Part shown: positions 46,945-57,590 of the stretch, piece by piece | Layout: the number at the start of each line of letters is the position of its first letter | How positions within the stretch are numbered: the stretch's first letter is position 1 | Assembly (NCBI RefSeq): GCF_964340395.1 | Contig: NC_135564.1 | Coordinates: 22,435,287 to 22,499,286, forward strand | Source of the DNA: Glandiceps talaboti | Taxonomy: Eukaryota > Hemichordata > Enteropneusta > Spengelidae | Direction: 5' to 3' | Length of the DNA: 64,000 nt | Made by a program: the position numbers and the translations under genes | Notes under the pieces: model-generated | What the model saw: only the letters and a program-made list of their open reading frames with translations | What the model was told of the DNA's origin: nothing | The model's database searches: none

Positions 46945-47192
46945 GGATTTATAAAATTTGGCAAGGGTCAGCAAAATGTGGAATTTCATTTCATAACTCG
47001 GTGAATATCAATCTGCTAAGACAATGCTCTATACCGCAGTGGCAGAGCGTAATAGTTTTGGTAGTACTGGAACGCTTTCTTGGTTGTAACTCGGAGTTTC
47101 ACGCATTGTGCGATCATCAGACAACATTATCTGATGATCGCACAATGCGTGAAACTCCGAGTTACAACCAAGAAAGAGTTCCAGTGCTACCA
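46945..47192. mobile_element. PLE-type terminal repeat 1a with foldback
   Basis: Starts within 'taactcggtgaatatcaatc' and 'ctctataccgcagtggcag' (shared with 47931-47990), followed by a palindrome at about 47053-47192. Its arms are 'ttttggtag..' and '..ctaccaaaa' with the loop ACAACATTAT at 47121-47130. A (TA)n tract follows directly. The arms contain hammerhead motifs (see ncRNA entries). Confidence 0.75.
47083..47125 (-). ncRNA. Hammerhead ribozyme, family 1, minus arm
   Basis: Minus-strand reading: stem I 5' GUUGU (47125-47121), core CUGAUGA (47120-47114), a stem II hairpin with CGC/GCG, GAAA, a short ACU/AGU stem III, and cleavage triplet GUU (47090-47088). Stem I 3' ACAAC (47087-47083) pairs perfectly with GUUGU over five base pairs. 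Type I topology. The first stem II pair is U-U, a deviation from the usual G-C. The plus arm of the same palindrome (47131 on) has the core but has lost stem I. Confidence 0.75.
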
Positions 47193-47250
<58 letters not shown>

Positions 47251-47275
47251 ATATATATATATATATATATATAGG
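47193..47275. repeat. (TA)n tract
   Basis: Nearly pure alternating TA joining two foldback units, interrupted by 'caa' near 47247. Confidence 0.97.
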
Positions 47276-47375
47276 AAGTCAGTGGTAAGATTTGTCCGTA
47301 GTACAGTGCTCGATACGTCTGCACGCAGAGCGGAGTATATGTTGAGGGTAGAAGAAAATCAAGTCGGGTTTTTCG

Positions 47376-47417
47376 TCTCTACAAGCCTGTTTCGTGAGTA
47401 AATCACTCGTCAGGAGA
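47376..47417 (-). ncRNA. Hammerhead ribozyme, family 2a, minus arm
   Basis: Mirror of the plus-arm ribozyme at 47459-47500: UCUC stem I, CUGACGA core, GUGA/UCAC stem II, GAAA, GUA triplet, GAGA stem I, all intact on the minus strand. Confidence 0.8.
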
Positions 47418-47458
47418 TGTTGGTGTACTGAATATACTGTATATTCAGTACACCAACA

Positions 47459-47500
47459 TCTCCTGACGAGTGATTTACTCACGAAACAGGCTTGTAGAGA
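47459..47500 (+). ncRNA. Hammerhead ribozyme, family 2a, plus arm
   Basis: Stem I 5' UCUC (47459-47462), core CUGACGA (47463-47469), stem II GUGA (47470-47473) and UCAC (47479-47482) with a 5-nt loop, GAAA (47483-47486), a very short stem III (CA..UG), cleavage triplet GUA (47494-47496), stem I 3' GAGA (47497-47500). All invariant positions of the type I hammerhead are present. Minimal stem III is typical of PLE hammerheads, which may act as dimers. A function in RNA processing of the element is inference. Confidence 0.82.
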
Positions 47501-47531
47501 CGAAAAACCCGACTTGATTTTCTTCTACCCT

Positions 47532-47656
<125 letters not shown>

Positions 47657-47751
47657 AGTGGTAAGATTTGTCCGTAGTACAGTGCTCGATACGTCTGCAC
47701 GCAGAGCGGAGTATATGTTGAGGGTAGAAGAAAATCAAGTCGGGTTTTTCG

Positions 47752-47793
47752 TCTCTACAAGCCTGTTTCGTGAGTAAATCACTCGTCAGGAGA
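47752..47793 (-). ncRNA. Hammerhead ribozyme, family 2b, minus arm
   Basis: Same motif set as 47376-47417, shifted by 376 bp, intact. Confidence 0.8.
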
Positions 47794-47834
47794 TGTTGGT
47801 GTACTGAATATACTGTATATTCAGTACACCAACA

Positions 47835-47876
47835 TCTCCTGACGAGTGATTTACTCACGAAACAGGCTTGTAGAGA
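47835..47876 (+). ncRNA. Hammerhead ribozyme, family 2b, plus arm
   Basis: UCUC 47835-47838, CUGACGA 47839-47845, GUGA/UCAC stem II, GAAA, GUA, GAGA 47873-47876. Same as 47459-47500. Confidence 0.8.
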
Positions 47877-48022
47877 CGAAAAACCCGACTTGATTTTCTT
47901 CTACCCTCAACATATGTATATATATATATATAACTCGGTGAGTATCAATCTGCTATAAGACAGTGCTCTATACCGCAGTGGCAGAGCGTAATAGTTTTGG
48001 TAGTACTGGAACTCTTTCTTGG

Positions 48023-48063
48023 GTGTAACTCGGAGTTTCACGCATATTGCGATCATCAGACAC
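48023..48063 (-). ncRNA. Hammerhead ribozyme, family 1b, minus arm
   Basis: Minus-strand GUGU (48063-48060), CUGAUGA, stem II CGC/GCG, GAAA, stem III ACU/AGU, GUU triplet, ACAC (48026-48023). Stem I is GUGU/ACAC here, against GUUGU/ACAAC in copy 1a: one G-C pair replaced by U-A. Confidence 0.78.
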
Positions 48064-48069
48064 TCATCA

Positions 48070-48110
48070 GTGTCTGATGATCGCAATATGCGTGAAACTC
48101 CGAGTTACAC
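48070..48110 (+). ncRNA. Hammerhead ribozyme, family 1b, plus arm
   Basis: GUGU 48070-48073, CUGAUGA 48074-48080, stem II in 48081-48093, GAAA 48094-48097, triplet GUU 48104-48106, ACAC 48107-48110. Intact type I layout on the plus strand, apart from the U-U first pair in stem II. Confidence 0.78.
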
Positions 48111-48136
48111 CCAAGAAAGAGTTCCAGTACTACCAA

Positions 48137-48380
<244 letters not shown>

Positions 48381-48439
48381 ATCTGAACGAAACGTCTTGG
48401 CCAGAGACACGTTACTGTTTATTATATATATATGTCTCT

Positions 48440-48485
48440 GGCCAAGACGTTTCGCTCAGACTTTGCAGAGCTTCCTCAGTAGGCC
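48440..48485 (-). ncRNA. Hammerhead ribozyme, family 3, at the PLE end
   Basis: Minus strand: stem I 5' GGCCUA (48485-48480), core CUGAGGA (48479-48473), stem II GCUC/GAGC with one unpaired A, GAAA, minimal ACGU stem III, triplet GUC (48448-48446), stem I 3' UUGGCC (48445-48440). Stem I forms with one U-U mismatch. The palindromic ACGU makes stem III suitable for dimeric folding. The opposite end copy (plus, 49234-49279) has CUGAGGU in place of the core, so it is probably dead. Confidence 0.68.
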
Positions 48486-48539
48486 CAATCCATCAAACTA
48501 ATTATAACTTATGTCCAGTCATGTGACCCAAAATGGTAA

Positions 48540-49150
48540 CCAGAACAGTTGCTATTGTTTTCAGTTTATTCCATTTTCCCCATATGTGTCAAGTTTTTTT
48601 ATCCAGACGCTTTCACGTGTTAGAGTATATGATTTGTTTCCATATCTTTTCAATTCTTACTATTTTGAAGTCGGCAAGGGAGTAGTTGGCTGAGTTGAAG
48701 TGGTTTGTATTGAATCTGTTTTGTTTTTTGTTCCTTATCAGTGATAAATGGTTCTACATACGGGTGTAGATGGTATCTCCCGTTTCTCCAACATATATTA
48801 TTTTTCTACACTTCACACAATGTATACCATACCATATATTGCATTTGTTGTTTTGCAGTTTATGTGTCCGAAGATTGTGTATTTTGTGTTGTTTGGGCCT
48901 GTGAATTCTGTCATCATTATCGTGCATTTGCAGATTGCACATTGTGATGCTTTGCATTGGTGTGATCCTGTTTTTTGTTTGTTGAAAAGTCTGTTGTGTT
49001 TCTTGGGAATGAGGGTAGATTCCAGATCTTTTCTCCAAGCAATCATTGGTTATTGGGGGAAAGCAAGTTTGCATCTTTATGATTTGTGTAGGATGTTAAG
49101 GTGTTTTTTCAGGATATGTTGTACCTTGGGCAGTGCGTTGGAGTATGTTA
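48540..49150 (-). pseudogene. GIY-YIG endonuclease domain of a Penelope-like element
   Basis: Frame 1 (49046-48813) has FNKQKTGSHQCKASQCAICK, the Cys-rich linker that precedes GIY-YIG in PLEs, then NAIYGMVYIV (the 'GIY' motif). A frameshift follows to CVKCRKIIYVGETGDTIYTRM-type sequence (the 'YIG' motif YVGET and its Arg), stopping at 48754. Later codons (LSLIRNKK, FKIVRIEKIW) continue the domain with stops. The GIY-YIG nuclease nicks target DNA for retrotransposition. At least one frameshift and two stops make it inactive. Confidence 0.88.
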
Positions 49151-49321
49151 GGGGAAAAATTACTCTTCCATGATGCTTGTTGGTGTCCTTTCTTGTAGTA
49201 GATTAACAAACTACAAATTAGTTTGATGGATTGGGCCTACTGAGGTAGCTCTGCAAAGTCTGAGCGAAACGTCTTGGCCAGAAACACTTTACGGTTTATT
49301 CTATATGCTCAAATGAAACTG

Positions 49322-50400
<1,079 letters not shown>

Positions 50401-50976
50401 TTAAAAATAGTGTCAATGGCGTTGTAGCACATTTTAAAAATGTGTAATACATGGTGAGCCATTCTAGGTATAGGTGGTCATTTGCACATTTACATACATT
50501 TCTTGAATAATTATTAAATTGTTGATTAATCCCTGTTGTTGTCTTTGTGAAATACACCACCTTTTGGCTGTTGCTATGAGCATGGTCTTGTTGTTAGGCA
50601 CATTTGCATACATTTTTTGAATGATTATTCAATTGTCTATTAATCCCTATTGTTATCTTTGCATAATATGTTATCAATTGGCTGTTGCTATAGGCATGGT
50701 CTTGCTGCTAGCGTTTGCATACATTTTATTAATGCTTATTCATTTGTCTATCAATTCCTGTTATCATTGCAAAATACCTAATTATTTGGCTGTTGCTATG
50801 GATGTGGTCTTGTTGCTAGACAATGCATTGTTTCCCCACCAAATACAAACTTTAAAGGCAATCAGGTTGGCAGTTTTTGAGTTTAAGTCGTCCACATACA
50901 CACACACAGACAGACAGATAGACACTGCCGAATGTCTATAGCATTACTGAACCTACATTGTAGTTCAGTTGTGCTA
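50401..50976 (+). mobile_element. Family B modular element, copy 3
   Basis: Starts 'aaaaatagtgtcaatggcg' then GTAGCACA. It has modules with 'ttggctgttgctat' and 'gcatacattt', (CA)n/(GACA)n, and ends in CAGTTGTGCTAA (50966-50977). The next family B copy begins immediately. Confidence 0.7.
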
Positions 50977-51922
50977 AAAATAGTGCCAATGGCTTTGTAG
51001 CACAACTGCACAGTTTTTAAAATGTTTACCCACAGGCTGATCCATGCTAGGTATAGGTGTTCATTTGCTGAATGATTATCCAGTTGCCTATCCAGCCCTG
51101 TTGTCATCTTTGCAATATACCCAATCATTTGGCTGTTGCTAAGGGCGTGGTCATGTTGCTAGACATATTTGCATACACTTTTGAATGTTCACTTGTCTAA
51201 GAATCCTGTTATCTTTGTGAAATACAGCACCGTTTGGATTTTACTATGGGTGTGGTCATGGTTGCTAGGGATATCTGCAAACATTTTTTTGAATGTTTAC
51301 CTACTTGCCTAAGAATCCCTGTTGTTATCTTTGTAAAATACACCACCGTTTGGTTGTTGCTATGGGCATTGTCATGGTTGCTAGGTTATTTGTGTTAAAT
51401 GTTTCAAAGAATATCTGCAGAATAACACTTCTAGAAACATCTCACCAAGTTTCAGTCTCATGAGCAAGTACTTGATTCACATTTTTACACCTAATTTGCA
51501 TATCACTGATGAGATCATTATATGCGTAATATTTTTTTCATCTATACACCCCCAGATGCATTCCCATTAACTTTCAGCCCAATCTGCTCAGCAATTTTAG
51601 AATTAAAGATTTTTGACTAAAAAGACACATTTTTAGCACTGATGGAATCATTTCGTGAACAATTCTTTACTAAACACCCCTAAGAATGTTCCCACCAAGT
51701 TTCAGACCGATCTGCCCAGTAGTTTTTGACCCAAATCACACACCAGTGGTAAAATTATTTTGAGTTGAACAATTCGCAACTAGACATCCATCAAATATCA
51801 TGGCAATTGGTCCAGCATTTTTGACTACATTGTACACACACACACACATCCACGCACACTGTGACACAGACAGAAAGACAGACAGACACTTTGCCATGCC
51901 TGAACTTTATCAGTTGTGCTAA
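50977..51922 (+). mobile_element. Family B modular element, copy 4
   Basis: Starts 'aaatagtgccaatggctttg' then TAGCACAACTG (50997-51007) directly after copy 3 and ends CAGTTGTGCTAA at about 51911-51922. Modules as in 10535-11903. The junction between copies 3 and 4 forms a CAGTTGTGCTA...TAGCACAACTG hairpin. Confidence 0.7.
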
Positions 51923-52043
51923 AAAAAGGGTGACCCTACCAATCCATCCCGTCCCAGGCTGAAGAAACTGACCGGTCCCTAACACAAAAATAAATGCAAT
52001 CATAATGACATTCTTGGAAATACACATTGGCAAGCGTATTATT

Positions 52044-52895
52044 AAAAAATACTGCCAATAGTGCTATAGCACAACTGTAATTTGCATGTGGGATCACTAT
52101 CTTCACACATTTAAGAATGTTCCAACCAAATTTCAGACAATACACCCAAGGTAATATACCAACTAAATATCATGGTGGTCGGTCCAGTGGTTTTTACCTC
52201 CTGTAAGGGTAAGGGAGGTATTAAAAGGTGGATGTCTGTCTATCTGTGTGTGTGTGTGTGTGTCATCATTTTCTTAAAAGCGGCTGGCTCAATCATACTG
52301 AAATTTGGTACCTGTAATGTTTGGGGTAATGGCTGGACCTGATTAGCTTTTGAGCGAGATCTGTTCATGTTAATTAGGGAAATTTGCATATCAATGAAAT
52401 CAACTAATTAAGCAATATCTTAAGACTTTTTCAATTTCAATACAATTCAGTACATACATTAACCATAACAAATTGTATATGTCCTATAAAGTTTGTTGAT
52501 GTACCTTACAGTGTTAATGAATAATTTGCATAATTAATGATTTTCAGTAATTAGGCTATATCTTTGAAGTTTGTTGCTACAACATTTATCTTTAATGAGT
52601 ATTTAGAATAACAAACGATATTCAGAAATTAAGCAGTATCATGCACTCTTCAAATTCCGTATAATTTGGCACATACATAAACCTAAGAAAGCACGCTTTT
52701 CCAAAAAAAAGCCTGTTATAATAGTTTTTTTAGTTTTAATGAGCAATTAGTGATTCCCTTACGGGAGGCATTCAGTTTAAATCTGGTTGACTTTAAGATG
52801 TTTACAAACACACACAAAGAGAGACAGACAGAGAGACAGACACTTTGACATGCATATAGCACTACTGGACTTTATTAGTTCAGTTGTGCTAAAAA
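52044..52895 (+). mobile_element. Family B element, copy 5, carrying a nested family C element
   Basis: Starts 'aaaaatactgccaatagtgc' then TATAGCACAACTG. It is interrupted at 'gtttttga|cttta' by family C (52196-52788), resumes with 'ctttaagatgtttacaaac', (GACA)n, and ends with the hairpin and CAGTTGTGCTAA (about 52880-52892). Confidence 0.7.
52196..52788 (+). mobile_element. Family C modular element, complete copy
   Basis: The 5' end CTCCTGTAAGGG (52198-52209) is inverse to the 3' CCCTTACGGGAG (52756-52767), one mismatch in 12. The 5' end folds (CCTCC..GGAGG). Body: (GT)n and 'attaggctatatct' modules. The 3' tail is 'gcattcagtttaaatctgg'. Insertion into family B shows no target duplication and fits T|T. 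Confidence 0.72.
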
Positions 52896-53141
52896 ACTGA
52901 ACTTGTGTACACTATGATAATCCACGGGAGTCAATCAAGTCCACCCACTGTCTCATTCTATGTGTTATACTGCCCTCAGTGTTGCATTTTAACAATACCT
53001 TGATATCCTGGCTATCATAATACTGTATCATATGTAAAAGTACATAGACTGTCTAGAAACCAAGGCTTTACAGGAAGGTTTAGCTGTTAACATACAAGTA
53101 TATAGAGGTATACTTTAGTTTCTAAATTTCCACTTATAACA
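52896..53141. other. Non-coding 3' flank of the acidic exon
   Basis: Probably 3' UTR/flank of the minus-strand gene ending at 53142. No clear AATAAA on that strand was seen. Confidence 0.35.
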
Positions 53142-53366
53142 CTAACTTTCATATTGTGAATTGTCTTGGTGCATTTGTTGCATTAGCTCCATCAGCTGAG
53201 AGCTATATTCATGTGTACTGTCCTCCTCCTCCTCCTCCTCCTCCTCCCCCTCATCGTCATCCATATCTTCTTCTTCTTCTTCCTCCTCTATTTCCACCTC
53301 TGTGGCTGTGTTTAGAAATCTTGACTCTAGGTCTAATGGAATGTCATTGGTGGAGACTGTTGGTTC
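53142..53366 (-). CDS. Terminal exon of an unidentified gene, acidic C-terminus
   Basis: Minus strand, acceptor ATTCATACAG|GAA (intron ends 53367), phase 0, 74 codons, then stop. It encodes EPTVSTNDIPLDLESRFLNT, then about 27 residues almost all Glu/Asp, then STHEYSSQLMELMQQMHQDN and a hydrophilic end. The strong acceptor, the open frame beginning exactly there and the non-repetitive flanks of the acidic run support a real coding exon. The acidic tract is encoded by imperfect (GAG/GAA/GAT)n, a site of likely length variation. I do not recognise the protein; Glu/Asp tails are common in nuclear and chromatin factors. Upstream exons were not found to the window end, so the next intron is large or the exons are short. 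Confidence 0.6.
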   Translation of the reverse strand, partial: EPTVSTNDIPLDLESRFLNTATEVEIEEEEEEEDMDDDEGEEEEEEEEDSTHEYSSQLMELMQQMHQDNSQYES

Positions 53367-53504
53367 CTGTATGAATAACAGAGAAAGCATACAATATAGC
53401 CTATTGTATTGGTATTGGTATAGGAGAAGTACATATACTCCCAATCTGATTAAAATCTGATGTGGTGAAAGTGGCTAGATGTTGTCATTTACCTCTATTT
53501 CCAT

Positions 53505-54035
53505 CGGTATCCAGTCTGTATATAGGTTGATGCTGAATGATAGAATGTACATATACCCCAGTAGTCTGTGTAGGGTTGGGTTGATGTTTGATAGTACAAT
53601 GTACATATACAAAACCCTAGTAGTCTGTGTAGGGTTGATGTTTGATGGTAAAACGTACATATACCCCTGACCCAGTAGTCTGTGTATATAGGTTGATGTT
53701 TGATGGTAGAATGTACATATACCCCTGACCCAGTAGTCTGTGTTGTGTATATAGGTTGATGTTTGATGGTAGAATGTACATATACCCCTGACCCAGTAGT
53801 CTGTGTTGTGTATATAGGTTGATGTTTGATGGTAGAATGTACATATACCCCAGTAGTCTGTGTACATAGGTTGATGTTTGATGGTAGAATGTACATATAC
53901 CCCAGTAGTCTGTGTAGGGTTGATGTTTGATGGTAAAACGTTCATATACCCCTGACCCAGTAGTCTGTGTATATAGGTTGATGTTTGATGGTAGAATGTG
54001 CATATACCCAAGTAGTCTGTGTAGGGTTGATGTTT
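53505..54035. repeat. ~44-60-bp minisatellite (about 10 copies)
   Basis: Unit 'ggttgatgtttgatggtaga' plus 'atgtacatatacccc', with optional 'tgaccc' and 'gtgttgtgtatata', so lengths vary. It lies just upstream (gene-sense) of the acidic exon, in its intron. Confidence 0.93.
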
Positions 54036-54443
54036 GATGACAGAATGGCAGTGCTAAGTTTAAACAGTCTATGAAGAACAGTGACTAATTCATTCATATC
54101 CCATCAACAACATTATTGATAGACTAGCTGGCATTATTACAAGTGTTGCATCAAGGATGATTTTTACATCAACGGTTGCCTCAGTAACTTGAACACAGAT
54201 TTAGGGTGATTTTTGATCTCCCTAAGACCTATGAGAGTTTGAATTACTTTATGATGGCACAATCACTTTGTGATGTAATCATTAAGAACAGTGCTTAAAA
54301 TGAACATGACCAACAGATTGCAGTTATTATGTTGTGTGTATATTAATTGTGTTATTAAAACTCTAGTTGTCAGAAGTCTATGAAGAATACTGGTTTACTG
54401 CAGATGAGCACCAATTTGTAAAGCTGTCACCTTGAATATTTTG
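54036..54443. other. Non-coding spacer
   Basis: No feature seen; AT-rich, presumably intronic to the acidic-exon gene. Confidence 0.4.
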
Positions 54444-54731
54444 AATGGTGTATTTTATTGGTAATGTGGTGTATAAGTCGTCATTGATAAACATGAATAT
54501 AATGGTGTATTTTATTGGTAATGTGGTGTATAAGTCGTCATTGATAAACATGAATGTAATGGTGTATTTTATTGGTAATGTGGTGTATAAGTCGTCATTG
54601 ATAAACATGAATGTAATGGTGTATTTTATTGGTAATGTGGTGTATAAGTCGTCATTGATAAACATGAATGTAATGGTGTATTTTATTGGTAATGTGGTGT
54701 ATAAGTCGTCATTGATAAACATGAATATAAT
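54444..54731. repeat. 57-bp minisatellite (5 copies)
   Basis: Unit 'aatggtgtattttattggta' plus 'atgtggtgtataagtcgtca' plus 'ttgataaacatgaatgt', almost identical copies. A multiple of three, giving open frames on both strands without coding meaning. Confidence 0.96.
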
Positions 54732-54811
54732 CATGTTTTTTTTTAAATGCCTTAATTTCTCTTCAAAATGTAACGGTTTGTTATACAACTGTGAAGCTCA
54801 AGTTTGACTTG

Positions 54812-55722
54812 ATACACCATCATTTCCTAACAAACCATGCATACACCATCATTTCCTAACAAACCATGCATTCACCATCATTTCCTAACAAACCATGCAT
54901 ACACCATCATTTCCTAACAAACCATGCATACACCATCATTTCTTTACAAACCATGCATACACCATCATTTCCTAACAAACCATGCATACACCATCATTTC
55001 CTAACAAACCATGCATTCACCATCATTTCCTAACAAACCATGCATACACCATCATTTCTTTACAAACCATGCATACACCATCATTTCCTAACAAACCATG
55101 CATACACCATCATTTCCTAACAAACCATGCATTCACCATCATTTCCTAACAAACCATGCATACACCATCATTTCTTTACAAACCATGCATACACCATCAT
55201 TTCCTAACAAACCATGCATACACCATCATTTCCTAACAAACCATGCATACACCATCATTTCCTAACAAACCATGCATACACCATCATTTCTTTACAAACC
55301 ATGCATACACCATCATTTCCTAACAAACCATGCATACACCATCATTTCTTTACAAACCATGCATACACCATCATTTCCTAACAAACCATGCATACACCAT
55401 CATTTCCTAACAAACCATGCATTCACCATCATTTCCTAACAAACCATGCATACACCATCATTTCCTAACAAACCATGCATACACCATCATTTCCTAACAA
55501 ACCATGCATACACCATCATTTCCTAACAAACCATGCATTCACCATCATTTCCTAACAAACCATGCATACACCATCATTTCCTAACAAACCATGCATACAC
55601 CATCATTTCCTAACAAACCATGCATACACCATCATTTCCTAACAAACCATGCATACACCATCATTTCTTTACAAACCATGCATACACCATCATTTCCTAA
55701 CAAACCATGCATACACCATGCT
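54812..55722. repeat. 29-bp minisatellite (about 31 copies)
   Basis: Unit 'catacaccatcatttcctaa' plus 'caaaccatg', 29 bp. Variants 'tttctttaca' and 'cattcacc' recur in a patterned order, indicating multi-unit duplications. The last unit runs into a family B element at 'ccatgcta'. Confidence 0.96.
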
Positions 55723-56850
55723 AACATAGTAACAATAGGTGTTCATTTGCTGAATGGCTATCCAATCCACAATCCACCCATGTTGCTATCTTTGCGAGAT
55801 ATGCGATCATTTAGCTGTTGCTATGGGCGTGGTCATGTTGCTAGATATATTTGCATACATTTTTGAATGTTTTTGTTCACTTGTGTATTAATCCCCCTTG
55901 TTATCTTCGCAATGTATGTGATCATTGGGCTGTTGCTATGGGCGTGGTCTTGTTGTTAGGCACATTTGCATACATTTTCTGAATGTTTATTCATTTGTCT
56001 TTCAAGTCCTGTTGTTATCTTTGCAATATAAATGATTGTTTGGCTGTTGCTATGGGTGTGGGCTGTTGCTAGGCAAATTTACATACATTTTTGGAATGTT
56101 TATTAAATTGTCTATTAATCCCTGTTATCTTTGTGAAATACACGACAGTTTGGCTGTTGCTATGGGCGTGGTCATGGTTGCTAGGGATATTTGCATATAT
56201 TTTTTGAGCTGTTGAATGTTTACTCACTTGCCTACCAGATGATGTTGTTATTTGACCAAAATATACTGCCATTTGGTTGTTGCTATGGGCGTGGTCATGA
56301 TTGCTAGGGCCAATTGTGTCAAATTGTTTTGAACAAAATCTACAGAATAACACCAGAAACATCTCGCCAAGTTTCAGTCTCATTGACCAAGTACTTTTTG
56401 AGATATTAATTTTTGACCAAAATTCACATTTTTACACCTAATTTGCATATTAATAATGAGATCATTATATGCTTAATACATTTTCATCTATACACCCACA
56501 GATGCACCCCTCTTAAATTTCAGCCTAATCTGCTGAGTAGTTTTGGAATTATAGGTTTTTGACCAAAAAGACACATTTTAGCCCTAATTTGCATATTACT
56601 AAGGGAATCATCATGTCATGAACAAATCTTAATTTACTCACCCCTAAGAATGTTCCCACCAAATTTCATACCAATCTGCCCAGTAGTTATGGAGTTTAAG
56701 TTTTTTGACCAAAAATCACATTATTTGACCCAAAACCCACATTTCTGATGCAATCATTTTCATTTGAACAATTTCCCAACTAGACACCAGAAGGAACATG
56801 ACCACCAAATATCAAAGCAATCGGTCCTGCAGTTTTTGACTGTAAGTTGT

Positions 56851-56898
<48 letters not shown>

Positions 56899-56978
56899 CC
56901 ACACTCACACAGACAGACAGACAGACACTTTGCCATGCCTATAGCATTACTGAACCTTATCAGTTCAGTTGTGCTAAA
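55723..56978 (+). mobile_element. Family B modular element, copy 6, 5' end replaced by minisatellite
   Basis: Starts inside the family sequence ('aataggtgttcatttgctga'), lacking the GTAGCACAACTG end. It has five 'ggctgttgctatggg' modules, 'cctaatttgcatatta' modules, (CA)n 56855-56896, (GACA)n, and the terminal hairpin ending CAGTTGTGCTAA at about 56965-56977. Confidence 0.7.
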
Positions 56979-57031
56979 AACCAATCAAGAATAGTATTTA
57001 AGGTTATGTTGACTTGTACATAGTACACTAG

Positions 57032-57590
57032 TCTTGCTGCTAGACGTTCGGGCTTTCTTCCGATACGATAAGCGAACAAAGTTCGCAGTGAGGGCTTGCC
57101 CGAATGTCTAGCTAATGTCATTTTCAGACTTCACATTCCATTGAGATGACATATGGCTGTGGGTTGGACCATGTATGCATAAATATATGCTAATATATTC
57201 AATAACCCATGACCTCTATAATGCAAATACTCTATAATACTAATGTCCAATATCACATGATGATAATAAACTACTAACTATTATGTCTTATCAGTTTATG
57301 TTAATTGTGAGTTTGATGAATGTGTAGACATTGTCATTCACACATTTCAGTTATGGCATTTGTGGTTATTTTTACAAGCTCCTCCTTAAGCTGAATATGC
57401 ATGAAAAATTAGCCATTGTCCTCTGTTTGTGCTTGTTGCCAATGCGGTTCTCTGATTTGCAGTTATTTATATCCCTGAACTGCAGAGATGACTTTTGCTA
57501 GACCTCGGATGTTCAGTCCTCGATAGCAATGTTCGGTCGTGTGTCGTATTGTATTGTGAAGAACATCAAAGGTCTAGCAGCTAGACTAAT
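57032..57590. mobile_element. 559-bp inverted-repeat element flanked by 10-bp direct repeats
   Basis: Left TCTTGCTGCTAGAC and right (reverse complement) TCTAGCTGCTAGAC form imperfect TIRs. AGTACACTAG flanks both sides (57022-57031 and 57591-57600). A GCGAAC/GTTCGC hairpin lies at 57072-57086. No ORF. The right flanking repeat is also the first unit of the 39-bp satellite, so the direct repeats could instead be neighbouring satellite units. Confidence 0.55.

Larger units (their letters stand above)
48383..49288 (-). mobile_element. Penelope-like element remnant with inverted terminal repeats
   Basis: About 900 bp bounded by inverse copies of a ~65-bp terminal sequence ('gtttgatggattgggcctac', 'aaacgtcttggccaga') at 48431-48505 and 49220-49285. 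A further partial inverse copy of the lower end lies at 48383-48408. Inside, on the minus strand, is the GIY-YIG endonuclease relic. RT is absent. (TA)n lies on the lower side and (GT)n/(TA)n on the upper side. Inverted as well as direct terminal repeats are characteristic of Penelope-like elements. Confidence 0.82.

Noticed and set aside
47131-47170. Active hammerhead on the plus arm of unit 1a
   Set aside because: Core and GUU triplet are present, but the 5' stem I (UUAU) does not pair with ACAACC beyond one base; probably dead.
49234-49279. Active family 3 hammerhead at the upper PLE end
   Set aside because: The invariant CUGANGA is CUGAGGU here.
53156-53374. Plus-strand Pro-rich ORF
   Set aside because: Antisense shadow of the acidic exon on the minus strand, which has the splice acceptor.
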